Origin: Paenimyroides baculatum
GTDB taxonomy: Bacteria; Bacteroidota; Bacteroidia; Flavobacteriales; Flavobacteriaceae
Length of the DNA: 64,000 nucleotides
NCBI RefSeq assembly: GCF_008629655.1
Contig: NZ_VWSG01000002.1
Location: 124,001-188,000 of the forward strand
Direction: 5' to 3'
Shown here: positions 17,920 through 25,673 of the stretch, piece by piece
Numbering within the stretch: the first letter of the stretch is position 1
Layout: each line of letters opens with the position of its first letter
Notes under the pieces: generated by a model
What the model was told of the DNA's origin: nothing
Seen by the model: only the letters and a program-made list of their open reading frames with translations
The model's database searches: none
Program-made: the position numbers and the translations under genes

Positions 17920-17974
17920 TGAACGAAAGCGGGACTATGTAAAAAAGATGCCAAATGTTTGTGCTTTAAAATAG

Positions 17975-18001
17975 AAAAAAAGCCTCTAAAAAAGAGGCTT
18001 T
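17975..18001 (-). terminator. Terminator after prfA
   Basis: AAAGCCTCT (17979-17987) pairs with AGAGGCTTT (17993-18001). On the minus strand the stem is followed by a run of seven T, just after the prfA stop. Confidence 0.85.
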
Positions 18002-18015
18002 ACAAATATAATAAA

Positions 18016-19089
18016 TTAAAATACTTCTGATTCTTTTAACTTTTCGGTATTTGCTACAAGCTGTAATTCATCGATAAATTTCTGAATTTTTCCACTCATA
18101 ACTCCGTCCATATCAAAAACGTCCATTCCTATTCTGTGGTCGGTTACACGACCTTGCGGATAGTTGTAGGTACGAATTTTAGCAGAACGGTCGCCTGATG
18201 AAACCTGCGAAGAACGTTTTGTTGCGTCTTCTTCCTGCTTTTTAGCCAGTTCCATTTCGTATAAACGTGAACGTAAAACGGTTAACGCTTTGTCTTTATT
18301 TTTATGCTGCGATTTTTGATCCTGACATTGCGCTACCAAACCTGTTGGAATGTGCGTTAAACGTACCGCCGATTTTGTGGTGTTTACAGACTGACCACCC
18401 GGACCAGACGAACAGAAAAAATCTACACGAACTTCGTTCATATCAATCTGTACATCAAACTCTTCTGCTTCTGGTAAAACCATTACCGTTGCTGCCGATG
18501 TGTGTACACGACCTTGTGTTTCGGTTTGTGGAACACGCTGTACACGGTGTACGCCTGCTTCGTATTTTAATGTTCCGTAAACATCTTCACCGCTAACTTC
18601 GAAAATAACCTCTTTAAAACCGCCCGATGTTCCTTCGTTTAAATCTACAACCGAAGTTCTCCATCCTTTGGTTTCACAGAATTTTGTGTACATACGGAAT
18701 AAATCTCCTGCAAAAATAGAAGCTTCATCACCACCTGTTCCAGCACGGATTTCGACCATTACGTTTTTAGCATCTTCCGGATCTTTCGGGATCAGCATAA
18801 ATTTAATTTCTTCTTCTAATTCAGGTAAGCGTGTTTGTGCTTCGTCTAACTGCATTTTAGCCATTTCAACCATTTCAGCATCACTTCCGTCTGAAATGAT
18901 TTCTTTGGCTTCATCAATATTTCCGACAATATTTATATACTCTTCACGCTTTTCAACAAGAGCTTTTAAGTCTTTGTATTCTTTATTTAATTGCACATAA
19001 CGTTTTTGATCGGCAATAACATCTGGCTGAATAATCAAATCAGATACCTCATCATAACGTTGTTTTACATATTGTAAACGATCTAACAT
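18016..19089 (-). CDS. prfA: Peptide chain release factor 1
   Basis: RF1 ends translation at UAA and UAG codons. The GGQ motif that enters the peptidyl-transferase centre is near residue 231 ([13 protein letters not shown]). The stop-codon-reading PxT motif appears as PQT ([20 protein letters not shown]), which separates it from RF2 (SPF). Length is 357 residues. Two adjacent ATG codons are possible; I take the second ([10 protein letters not shown]), the first adding one Met. It is a single gene between two terminators. Confidence 0.96.
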   Translation of the reverse strand: MLDRLQYVKQRYDEVSDLIIQPDVIADQKRYVQLNKEYKDLKALVEKREEYINIVGNIDEAKEIISDGSDAEMVEMAKMQLDEAQTRLPELEEEIKFMLIPKDPEDAKNVMVEIRAGTGGDEASIFAGDLFRMYTKFCETKGWRTSVVDLNEGTSGGFKEVIFEVSGEDVYGTLKYEAGVHRVQRVPQTETQGRVHTSAATVMVLPEAEEFDVQIDMNEVRVDFFCSSGPGGQSVNTTKSAVRLTHIPTGLVAQCQDQKSQHKNKDKALTVLRSRLYEMELAKKQEEDATKRSSQVSSGDRSAKIRTYNYPQGRVTDHRIGMDVFDMDGVMSGKIQKFIDELQLVANTEKLKESEVF

Positions 19090-19113
19090 CATAAATTAAA
19101 CATTTTCAGTCTG

Positions 19114-19121
19114 CAAATTTA
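19114..19121 (-). promoter_or_regulatory. -7 promoter box for prfA
   Basis: CAAATTTA on the + strand gives TAAATTTG on the minus strand, 25 bases before the start codon. Confidence 0.5.
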
Positions 19122-19127
19122 CGAAAA

Positions 19128-19156
19128 AAAGAGGAATGTTGGTACAATTCCTCTTT
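19128..19156 (-). terminator. Terminator after nrdJ
   Basis: AAAGAGGAAT (19128-19137) pairs with ATTCCTCTTT (19147-19156). The minus-strand copy runs into seven T. It separates nrdJ from the prfA promoter. Confidence 0.8.
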
Positions 19157-19192
19157 AATTTCATTTATAGATTTTTGTTAAAAAGCAAAGAA

Positions 19193-21760
19193 TTACCCGC
19201 ATTTAGACGATCCACAATCTTTACAGGTTAAACAGCCTTCTTGGTACATTAAATTTGTAGAACTACAGTTCATACATTTTTGTCCGTTTGCTTCGGTTCC
19301 GTCTGGTACAAAGCGTTTTAATGCGCGCGCCACACCGTTTTTCCATGTATTGATTGATTCATTATCTAACTGTAACGAGTTAATTAAATCTACCACATTT
19401 TCAATTTTCATTCCATGGCGTAACGTTCCCGAGATTAATTTTGCGTAATTCCAGAAAACCGGATCAAAACGGTACGATAGTCCTTCAATCGTAGTTTTAT
19501 AACCGCGTTGGTTTACATATTGAAAATCATAACGTGTGTTTCCTTTTTCGTCGCGGTTTTTAATGATAAAACCTTCGTTTACCCAGCGTGGAATCAAGAT
19601 TCCATCTTCATCATCTGCCAAACCGGTAAAAATTTCGTACGGCTGATTTTCGATTTTCCCAATAAAAGCAATCCATTTTTCTTTGTTGTTTTGAAAACGA
19701 ACTACATCTGCTTCTAAAATCTGCGGACGTTTTGTTGGGAATGAAACTTCGGTTTCTGCTTCGGTTTCGGTTTTCTTTTCTTCTTTTTTATCGTTAGAAA
19801 TCAATACACCAGAACGAGATCCATCACGATAAACCGTTACACCTTTACAACCAACTTCCCACGCTTTCATGTACAATTGACCAACCAATTCTTCGGTAAC
19901 ATCGTTAGGAACGTTAATGGTTACAGAAATAGAATGATCTACCCATTTTTGAATAGCACCCTGCATTTCTACTTTGCTTAAATAATCTACATCGTTTGAT
20001 GTTGCTTTATAATAAGGCGATTTTTCAATCAATACATTAATTTCGTCTTGCGAATAGTTTTTAGAAGAATCCATTCCGTTTACTTCCATCCACATTTTAA
20101 ATTTATGGTGGAAAACAACATATTCTTCCCAAGAATCGCCTACTTCATCAATAAAATCTACACGAACATCTTTATCGTTTGGATTTACTTTTCTTCTACG
20201 TTTGTAAACCGGCATAAATACAGGTTCGATTCCCGATGTAGTTTGTGATAGAATTGATGTTGAACCTGTTGGTGCAATGGTTAACAAGGCAATATTTCTA
20301 CGTCCGTATTCCTGCATATCGTTATACAATTCCGGATCTGCGTCTTTAATACGCAATGCAAACGGATTGTTCAACTCACGTTTAGAATCGTAAATTGCAA
20401 AGGCTCCGCGCTCTTTAGCCATTTCTACCGATGAACGATAAGCAGCCAACGCCAATGTTTTATGTATGTTTTCAGAAAAGGTATTTCCTTCTACTGATCC
20501 GTAACGAATATTTAATGCAGCCAACATATCACCTTCTGCAGTGATACCAACTCCGGTTCTACGACCTTCATCAGCTTTTTTACGGATTTCGATCCATAAA
20601 TTACGTTCAATACGTTTTACCTCTGCTTCTTCTGGATCTTCGTCGATTTTTTGGATTATGGTATCAATTTTTTCCAACTCCAAATCAATAATATCATCCA
20701 TCATTCGTTGTGCAACAGCTACGTGTTTTTTGAATAGATCAAAATCGAAATAAGCATCAGCAGCAAACGGATTTACCACATACGAAAACAGATTGATCGC
20801 CAATAAACGACAAGAATCGTACGCACACAAAGGAATTTCACCACAAGGGTTTGTTGATAAGGTTTTGTAACCTAAATCGGCATAACAGTCTGGCAACGAT
20901 TCTTTAATAATGGTATCCCAGAATAAAATGCCCGGTTCGGCAGATTTCCATGCGTTATGTACAATTTTTTTCCATAAATCGGCAGCATTCAATTCCTTTG
21001 AAAACTTTGGATTCTGAGAAAAAATAGGATATTTCTGTGTGTACAATTCATTATTTCGAACAGCATTCATGAAAGAATCGTCGATACGAACCGAAACGTT
21101 TGCTCCGGTAACTTTGCCTTGTTCTAATTTTGCATCGATAAAACTTTCAGCATCGGGATGATTGATTGATACCGACAACATTAACGCACCACGACGACCA
21201 TCTTGAGCTACTTCGCGAGTTGAATTAGAAAAGCGTTCCATAAAAGGAACCAATCCTGTTGATGTTAAAGCGGAATTTTTTACTGGTGAACCTTTCGGGC
21301 GAATGTGCGACAGGTCGTGCCCTACTCCACCGCGACGTTTCATTAATTGAACTTGTTCCTGATCGATCTTCATGATACCGCCATAAGAATCACTGTCGCC
21401 ATTGTTACCAATTACGAAACAGTTTGATAACGACGCAATTTGAAAAGGATTTCCGATTCCTGTCATTGGACTTCCTTGCGGAATTATGTAATTAAAGTTC
21501 TTAATTAGATCAAAAAGCTGTTCTGCGCTCATTGGGTTTGCATATTTTGCTTCTACACGAGCAATTTCAGATGCAATACGGCGGTGCATATCGTCTGGCG
21601 TTTTTTCATAAATATTCCCTTGCGAATCTTTCAAAGCATATTTATTAACAAAAACCGTTGCCGCCAAAACATCGCCTTTAAAATATTCTGTCGATGCTTT
21701 TACAGCCTCTTCATTGGTATACGTTTTTTTCATTTCTAAAACCTGTGGTTCTATTTCCAT
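19193..21760 (-). CDS. nrdJ: Class II (adenosylcobalamin-dependent) ribonucleotide reductase
   Basis: This enzyme makes deoxyribonucleotides using an adenosylcobalamin radical and works with or without oxygen. From the chosen Met it has 855 residues. Cys114 (SLSNCFVIG) is one redox Cys, and Cys306-x-Glu308 in NPCGEIPL is the radical site with Glu. The class II fingerprint MKRRGGVGHDLSHIRPKGSPV is present. A TSCPD-like region precedes the Cys-rich tail (CMNCSSTNLMYQEGC, CKDC, CG), which would pass electrons. A frame from 21802 adds 14 atypical residues. It is divergent from class I nrdB. No riboswitch is seen in its own leader, and a weak TAnnTTTA box is possible at 21847-21854. Confidence 0.93.
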   Translation of the reverse strand: MEIEPQVLEMKKTYTNEEAVKASTEYFKGDVLAATVFVNKYALKDSQGNIYEKTPDDMHRRIASEIARVEAKYANPMSAEQLFDLIKNFNYIIPQGSPMTGIGNPFQIASLSNCFVIGNNGDSDSYGGIMKIDQEQVQLMKRRGGVGHDLSHIRPKGSPVKNSALTSTGLVPFMERFSNSTREVAQDGRRGALMLSVSINHPDAESFIDAKLEQGKVTGANVSVRIDDSFMNAVRNNELYTQKYPIFSQNPKFSKELNAADLWKKIVHNAWKSAEPGILFWDTIIKESLPDCYADLGYKTLSTNPCGEIPLCAYDSCRLLAINLFSYVVNPFAADAYFDFDLFKKHVAVAQRMMDDIIDLELEKIDTIIQKIDEDPEEAEVKRIERNLWIEIRKKADEGRRTGVGITAEGDMLAALNIRYGSVEGNTFSENIHKTLALAAYRSSVEMAKERGAFAIYDSKRELNNPFALRIKDADPELYNDMQEYGRRNIALLTIAPTGSTSILSQTTSGIEPVFMPVYKRRRKVNPNDKDVRVDFIDEVGDSWEEYVVFHHKFKMWMEVNGMDSSKNYSQDEINVLIEKSPYYKATSNDVDYLSKVEMQGAIQKWVDHSISVTINVPNDVTEELVGQLYMKAWEVGCKGVTVYRDGSRSGVLISNDKKEEKKTETEAETEVSFPTKRPQILEADVVRFQNNKEKWIAFIGKIENQPYEIFTGLADDEDGILIPRWVNEGFIIKNRDEKGNTRYDFQYVNQRGYKTTIEGLSYRFDPVFWNYAKLISGTLRHGMKIENVVDLINSLQLDNESINTWKNGVARALKRFVPDGTEANGQKCMNCSSTNLMYQEGCLTCKDCGSSKCG

Positions 21761-21932
21761 ACTATATATTTTTTTAATTTTTCTCTGTTGTAAACAATTC
21801 AAAAACAGTTAAGTAATTTACTTTTTCTGCAGATGAATTTCTTTGCTAAAATTACATATTTTTAATTAACAAAACACAACTTACTTTAAAATAAATCAAA
21901 AGTTATCAACAACAACCAAAATCAATAAAAAC

Positions 21933-22012
21933 AAAAAAGTTTACAAATAAATTATATTAAAAAACTAAATATCAACACTATAACATTTTTTAAAATTAAA
22001 AAAGTTTACAAA
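21933..22012. repeat. 15-base direct repeats in the nrdJ-nrdB gap
   Basis: AAAAAAGTTTACAAA occurs exactly at 21933-21947 and again at 21998-22012, 65 bases apart, in the very AT-rich stretch (21803-22130) between the divergent RNR genes. Two TTATCAACA words at 21903-21911 and 22079-22087 flank them. The rest of this stretch holds no gene. A regulator-binding role is possible but unproven; in such AT-rich DNA chance similarity matters, although an exact 15-mer is notable. Confidence 0.5.
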
Positions 22013-22130
22013 AAATAAAAATATTTTAAAACTAAACAAGCGAAATGATTTAAATTTAGGTAAAATTTCAAAAATTAATTATCAACAAAAATTGTTCATA
22101 ACTTATCATTAAAAAAACACAAAAATGAAG

Positions 22131-22160
22131 TTGAAAATCAAATTAAATACGATAATTTTG
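22131..22160 (+). promoter_or_regulatory. Promoter of the nrdBA riboswitch transcript
   Basis: TTG at 22131-22133, a 19-base spacer, and TAATTTTG at 22153-22160 match the Bacteroidota promoter closely. Transcription should begin near 22167, a few bases before the first riboswitch stem. Confidence 0.7.
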
Positions 22161-22173
22161 ACATAGATTTTTA

Positions 22174-22270
22174 CAACGATTAAGAGAATCAAGTGTAAGC
22201 CTTGAACTGTTGCGCAACTGTAAATAAGTGAGAAACTTATGAGTCAGACCTCTTGTAAAAAACAGCGTTG
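22174..22270 (+). promoter_or_regulatory. Cobalamin (adenosylcobalamin-type) riboswitch aptamer
   Basis: All expected pieces occur in order: P1 CAACG (22174-22178) with CGTTG (22266-22270); P2 AAGAG (22182-22186) with CTCTT (22250-22254); P3 TCAAG (22189-22193) with CTTGA (22201-22205), enclosing the GTGTAAG segment; the core GCAACTGTAA (22214-22223); P6 ATAAGT (22224-22229) with ACTTAT (22235-22240); and the B12 box GAGTCAGACCTC (22241-22252). The strand and position place it in the leader of class I nrdBA. Known cases in other bacteria turn off B12-independent isoenzymes when B12 is present, and that is the inferred function here. Confidence 0.88.
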
Positions 22271-22282
22271 CTTTCGCCCTTT

Positions 22283-22341
22283 AAAGTAAATTGCTAGGAA
22301 ACTTTCTTTTTTATATGGACGTATTCTTTCAAAATTTACTT
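22283..22341 (+). promoter_or_regulatory. Candidate expression platform of the riboswitch
   Basis: Two exclusive pairings share the same bases. AAAGT (22283-22287) can pair with ACTTT (22301-22305), just before C and six T, a weak terminator. Alternatively AAGTAAATT (22284-22292) can pair with AATTTACTT (22333-22341), which would prevent it. The arrangement suggests control by transcription termination, but the terminator stem is short and translation control is not excluded. Confidence 0.4.
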
Positions 22342-22369
22342 CTATTGTTACATATAAAAAAATTTAATT

Positions 22370-23344
22370 ATGAGTATTTTTACCAAACGTGTTAATTACA
22401 AACCATTTGAATATCCGGAGATTTTAGACTTCACAAACGCTATTAATAAATCGTTCTGGGTACATTCTGAAGTAGATTTTACGGCAGACATTCAAGATTT
22501 TCATTCGCATCTATCGCCAATTGAACAAGAAATTGTTAAGCGCAGTTTATTGGCAATTGCACAGATCGAAGTGAACGTAAAAACGTTCTGGGGCAACTTA
22601 TACACGCATTTGCCAAAGCCAGAATTTAACGGTTTGGGAAGTACGTTTGCAGAGTGCGAATTCCGTCATTCAGAGGCTTATTCACGTTTGTTGGAAGTTT
22701 TAGGTTACAACAACGCTTTTGAAAACGTTATACAAATTCCAGTAATCAAAAAACGTATCGATTATTTGTCTGACGCTCTTAAACATTCAAAAGCCGAAGA
22801 CAAGAAAGACTACTTAAAATCGCTGATTTTATTTACCATACTTATAGAAAACGTTTCGTTATTCAGCCAGTTTGCTATTATTTTATCGTTCACGCGCTTT
22901 AAAGGTGCTATGAAAAATGTAAGCAATATTATTGCTTGGACATCTGTAGACGAACAAATTCATGCAAATGCCGGTATTTACATCATCAATAAAATAAAAG
23001 AAGAATTTCCAGATTATTTTGATACGGCAACGGTTGAAGAAATCAATCAGATTGTTAAAGAATCAATCGAAATTGAAAGTGAAATTTTAGATTGGATTTT
23101 TGAATACGGCGAATTGGAAACCATTTCTAAAAAGAATCTTTTAAATTTTATGAAATTCAGATTAGACGACAGTATGCGTCAGATCGGATTACAAAAGATA
23201 TTCAACGTTTCAGAAACAGACTATCAGCCAATGATATGGTTTGAAGAAGAAATTTTTGCAAACAGTTTAGACGATTTCTTTGCAAAACGTCCGGTTGATT
23301 ACACCAAACACGACAAAAGTATTACTGCCGAAGATTTATTCTAA
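22370..23344 (+). CDS. nrdB: Class I ribonucleotide reductase beta subunit, class Id-like
   Basis: NrdB houses the metal cofactor that starts radical chemistry in the alpha subunit. In this 324-residue protein the apparent ligands are Glu67, Glu97, His100, Glu160, Glu195 and His198 (ExxH at 97-100, DEQIH at 194-198). The usual first ligand Asp appears as Glu67, and Tyr104 stands at the radical-Tyr position. This pattern and length match the dimanganese class Id enzyme known from Flavobacterium johnsoniae, which is activated by superoxide without NrdI. No nrdI is nearby. There is no N-terminal ATP-cone. Tyr in the C-terminal tail (RPVDYTKHD) can serve radical transfer. The gene order is beta then alpha. 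Confidence 0.9.
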   Translation: MSIFTKRVNYKPFEYPEILDFTNAINKSFWVHSEVDFTADIQDFHSHLSPIEQEIVKRSLLAIAQIEVNVKTFWGNLYTHLPKPEFNGLGSTFAECEFRHSEAYSRLLEVLGYNNAFENVIQIPVIKKRIDYLSDALKHSKAEDKKDYLKSLILFTILIENVSLFSQFAIILSFTRFKGAMKNVSNIIAWTSVDEQIHANAGIYIINKIKEEFPDYFDTATVEEINQIVKESIEIESEILDWIFEYGELETISKKNLLNFMKFRLDDSMRQIGLQKIFNVSETDYQPMIWFEEEIFANSLDDFFAKRPVDYTKHDKSITAEDLF

Positions 23345-23376
23345 AAGCAACATCAGAAATTAAGTTTAAACATTTA

Positions 23377-23425
23377 TTGTTAGATCAAACCAAGTAAGAT
23401 TTTTCTACTCTATTCGATCTAACAA
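23377..23425 (+). other. Stem-loop between nrdB and nrdA
   Basis: TTGTTAGATC (23377-23386) pairs perfectly with GATCTAACAA (23416-23425) over a 29-base loop. No T-run follows, and nrdA begins 18 bases later. It may set mRNA stability or the subunit ratio rather than end transcription. Confidence 0.5.
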
Positions 23426-23443
23426 ACAAAAATAAAATCAACT

Positions 23444-25090
23444 ATGGAAAGATTATGGTGGCTTAACGAAGAAAGCGAACAAATATTAAACCGCGGATAC
23501 CTTTTAAAGGGCGAAACCACACAAAAAGCAATTGAGCGTGTTGCGAATGCTGCAGCAAAACAATTATACAAACCAGAATTAGCCGAAGCTTTTATTGAAA
23601 TGATCGAAAAAGGCTGGATGAGTTTATCATCGCCAATCTGGGCTAACATGGGAACAGAACGCGGATTGCCAATTTCATGTTTCAACGTGTATGTTCCAGA
23701 TCATATCGAAGGAATTACGCACAAGTTAGGTGAAGTTATTATGCAGACCAAAATTGGTGGCGGAACAAGTGGTTACTTTGGTGAATTGCGCGAACGCGGA
23801 AGTGCCGTAACCGATAACGGTAAAAGTAGTGGCGCGGTAAGTTTCATGAAATTGTTCGATACTGCAATGGACACCATTTCGCAAGGTGGCGTTCGCCGTG
23901 GTGCTTTTGCTGCTTATTTGGATATTGATCACGACGATATTAAAGAATTTTTAGATATTAAAAACATCGGAAATCCTATTCAGAATTTATTTACAGGCGT
24001 TTGTGTGCCTGATTATTGGATGCAGGATATGATTGATGGCGATAAAGACAAGCGCGAAGTTTGGGCTAAAGTTTTAGAAAGTCGTCAGCAAAAAGGTTTG
24101 CCGTATATTTTCTTTACAGATAATGTAAACCGTAACAAACCAGAAGTTTACAAAGACAAAGAAATGCAGATTTATGCAAGTAACCTTTGTTCGGAAATTG
24201 CTTTACCATCATCTAAAGATGAATCGTTTGTATGTTGTTTGTCATCAATGAATTTAGAATTGTATGACGAATGGAAAGATACCGAAGCTGTTAAATTGGC
24301 AACGTACTTTTTAGATGCCGTTATGAGTGAATTTATTTCGAAAACCGAAGGAAATTACTATTTAACATCAGCTCATAATTTCGCTAAAAACCACCGTGCA
24401 TTAGGTTTAGGAGTAATGGGATGGCATTCGTATCTACAGAAAAATATGATTTCGTTTGAAAGTTTAGAAGCTAAAATGCTTACAAACCAAATTTTCAAAG
24501 AAATTGAAGATAAAGCATTAAAAGCATCGCAAGATTTGGCTCGTATTTATGGCGAACCATCTATTTTAAAAGGATACGGAAGAAGAAACACAACTTTGTT
24601 GGCAATTGCGCCTACAACATCATCATCGGCAATTTTAGGACAAACATCTCCCGGAATTGAGCCTTTCAGCAGTAACTATTATAAAGCAGGTTTGGCAAAA
24701 GGTAACTTTATGCGTAAAAACAAATACCTTAAAACGCTTTTAGAAAATAAAGGTATCGATACGGAAGAAACTTGGAGAAGCATCATGTTAAACCACGGAA
24801 GTGTGCAGCATTTACCAGAGTTGAATCAAGAGGAAAAAGATGTTTTTAAAACGTTTAAAGAAATCAGTCAGTACGAAATTATCTTGCAGGCATCAATCCG
24901 TCAGAAATACATAGATCAGGCACAAAGTTTAAACATCAACATTCCGTCCAATTTATCGGTAAAAGAAGTAAACCGTTTGTTGATCGAAGCCTGGAAATTA
25001 GGTGTAAAAACGCTTTACTACCAACGTAGTCAAAGTGTATCAAAAGAATTTGTAAATAATTTAGTTACTTGTACAAGCTGCGAAGCTTAA
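23444..25090 (+). CDS. nrdA: Class I ribonucleotide reductase alpha subunit, ATP-cone-less
   Basis: The catalytic subunit, 548 residues. Key residues: Cys79 (LPISCFNVY) and Cys265 (VCCLSSMNL) as the redox pair, Asn247-x-Cys249-x-Glu251 (NLCSEI) as the active site, the radical-transfer pair in KTLYYQRS, and a C-terminal CTSC (TCTSCEA) that accepts electrons from thioredoxin. It begins directly at the core domain (MERLWWLNEESEQILNRGYLL), so the roughly 90-residue N-terminal ATP-cone of class Ia enzymes is absent, as it is in nrdB. Overall activity control by dATP must be missing or work differently. It is cotranscribed with nrdB under the B12 riboswitch. Confidence 0.92.
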   Translation: MERLWWLNEESEQILNRGYLLKGETTQKAIERVANAAAKQLYKPELAEAFIEMIEKGWMSLSSPIWANMGTERGLPISCFNVYVPDHIEGITHKLGEVIMQTKIGGGTSGYFGELRERGSAVTDNGKSSGAVSFMKLFDTAMDTISQGGVRRGAFAAYLDIDHDDIKEFLDIKNIGNPIQNLFTGVCVPDYWMQDMIDGDKDKREVWAKVLESRQQKGLPYIFFTDNVNRNKPEVYKDKEMQIYASNLCSEIALPSSKDESFVCCLSSMNLELYDEWKDTEAVKLATYFLDAVMSEFISKTEGNYYLTSAHNFAKNHRALGLGVMGWHSYLQKNMISFESLEAKMLTNQIFKEIEDKALKASQDLARIYGEPSILKGYGRRNTTLLAIAPTTSSSAILGQTSPGIEPFSSNYYKAGLAKGNFMRKNKYLKTLLENKGIDTEETWRSIMLNHGSVQHLPELNQEEKDVFKTFKEISQYEIILQASIRQKYIDQAQSLNINIPSNLSVKEVNRLLIEAWKLGVKTLYYQRSQSVSKEFVNNLVTCTSCEA

Positions 25091-25105
25091 CATATATTTT
25101 TTAAA

Positions 25106-25495
25106 ATGACATTAGAAGAAAGAATTAAAAAAAGCGAAACACGAATTTTTAAAGCTGTTTTCCCAAATACAACCAATCATTACGATACTCTTTTTGGAGG
25201 AACTGCCATGCACATGATGGACGAAGTTGCTTTTATTACGGCAACACGTTTTTCAAGACAAATGATGGTAACTGTTTCATCTGATAAAATAGATTTCACC
25301 AAACCAATCCCAGCAGGAACCATTGTTGAACTTATAGGAAAAGTTACACATGTTGGCAACAAAAGTTTAAAAGTTTCGGTTGAAATTTATATCGAAGAAA
25401 TGTACACCGATGTACGATATCTGGCAATAAACGGTGAATTTACTTTTGTTGCTCTAGATAAAGATAAAAATCCAACAAAGGTTATTAAGGAATAA
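25106..25495 (+). CDS. Hotdog-fold acyl-CoA thioesterase (YciA-like)
   Basis: A 129-residue thioesterase. FPNTTNHYDTLFGGTAMHMMDEVAFITATRFSR carries the catalytic Asp (MMDEVA) typical of the YciA/BACH group, followed by SSDKIDFTKPIPAGTIVELIGKVTHVGNKSLKVSVEIY. It hydrolyses acyl-CoA in the cytoplasm. It starts 15 bases after nrdA on the same strand and may be read from the same transcript, though a link to deoxynucleotide synthesis is not obvious. Confidence 0.88.
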   Translation: MTLEERIKKSETRIFKAVFPNTTNHYDTLFGGTAMHMMDEVAFITATRFSRQMMVTVSSDKIDFTKPIPAGTIVELIGKVTHVGNKSLKVSVEIYIEEMYTDVRYLAINGEFTFVALDKDKNPTKVIKE

Positions 25496-25524
25496 AAAAA
25501 TCATATTAAAATTAATTATTATAA

Positions 25525-25551
25525 ATGAGTTCGTTGTAGTATCGAACTCAT
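25525..25551 (+). terminator. Terminator after the nrdBA-thioesterase unit
   Basis: ATGAGTTCG (25525-25533) pairs with CGAACTCAT (25543-25551), followed by TTTGTTT. Confidence 0.75.
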
Positions 25552-25620
25552 TTTGTTTAATGCAAATTTATTTTATAGTTATTAGAATAAATTGTTTTAA
25601 TTCTTTTCTGTATATAAAAA

Positions 25621-25650
25621 AACAAAAAGCCCTTTTCAGAGCTTTTTGTT
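25621..25650 (-). terminator. Terminator after the outer-membrane barrel gene
   Basis: AACAAAAAGC (25621-25630) pairs with GCTTTTTGTT (25641-25650). It lies 24 bases beyond the barrel gene stop on the minus strand. Confidence 0.7.
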
Positions 25651-25673
25651 TTACTGTTATTTATACTTTTTTA

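Noticed and set aside
20222..20236. GGTTCGATTCCCG resembles a tRNA T-loop
   Set aside because: It lies inside the nrdJ coding frame, and no cloverleaf with acceptor or anticodon stems can be formed around it.
21903..22087. Replication origin suggested by DnaA-like words in AT-rich DNA
   Set aside because: Only two imperfect words occur, no dnaA, dnaN or related genes are nearby, and the divergent RNR promoters explain the AT-richness.
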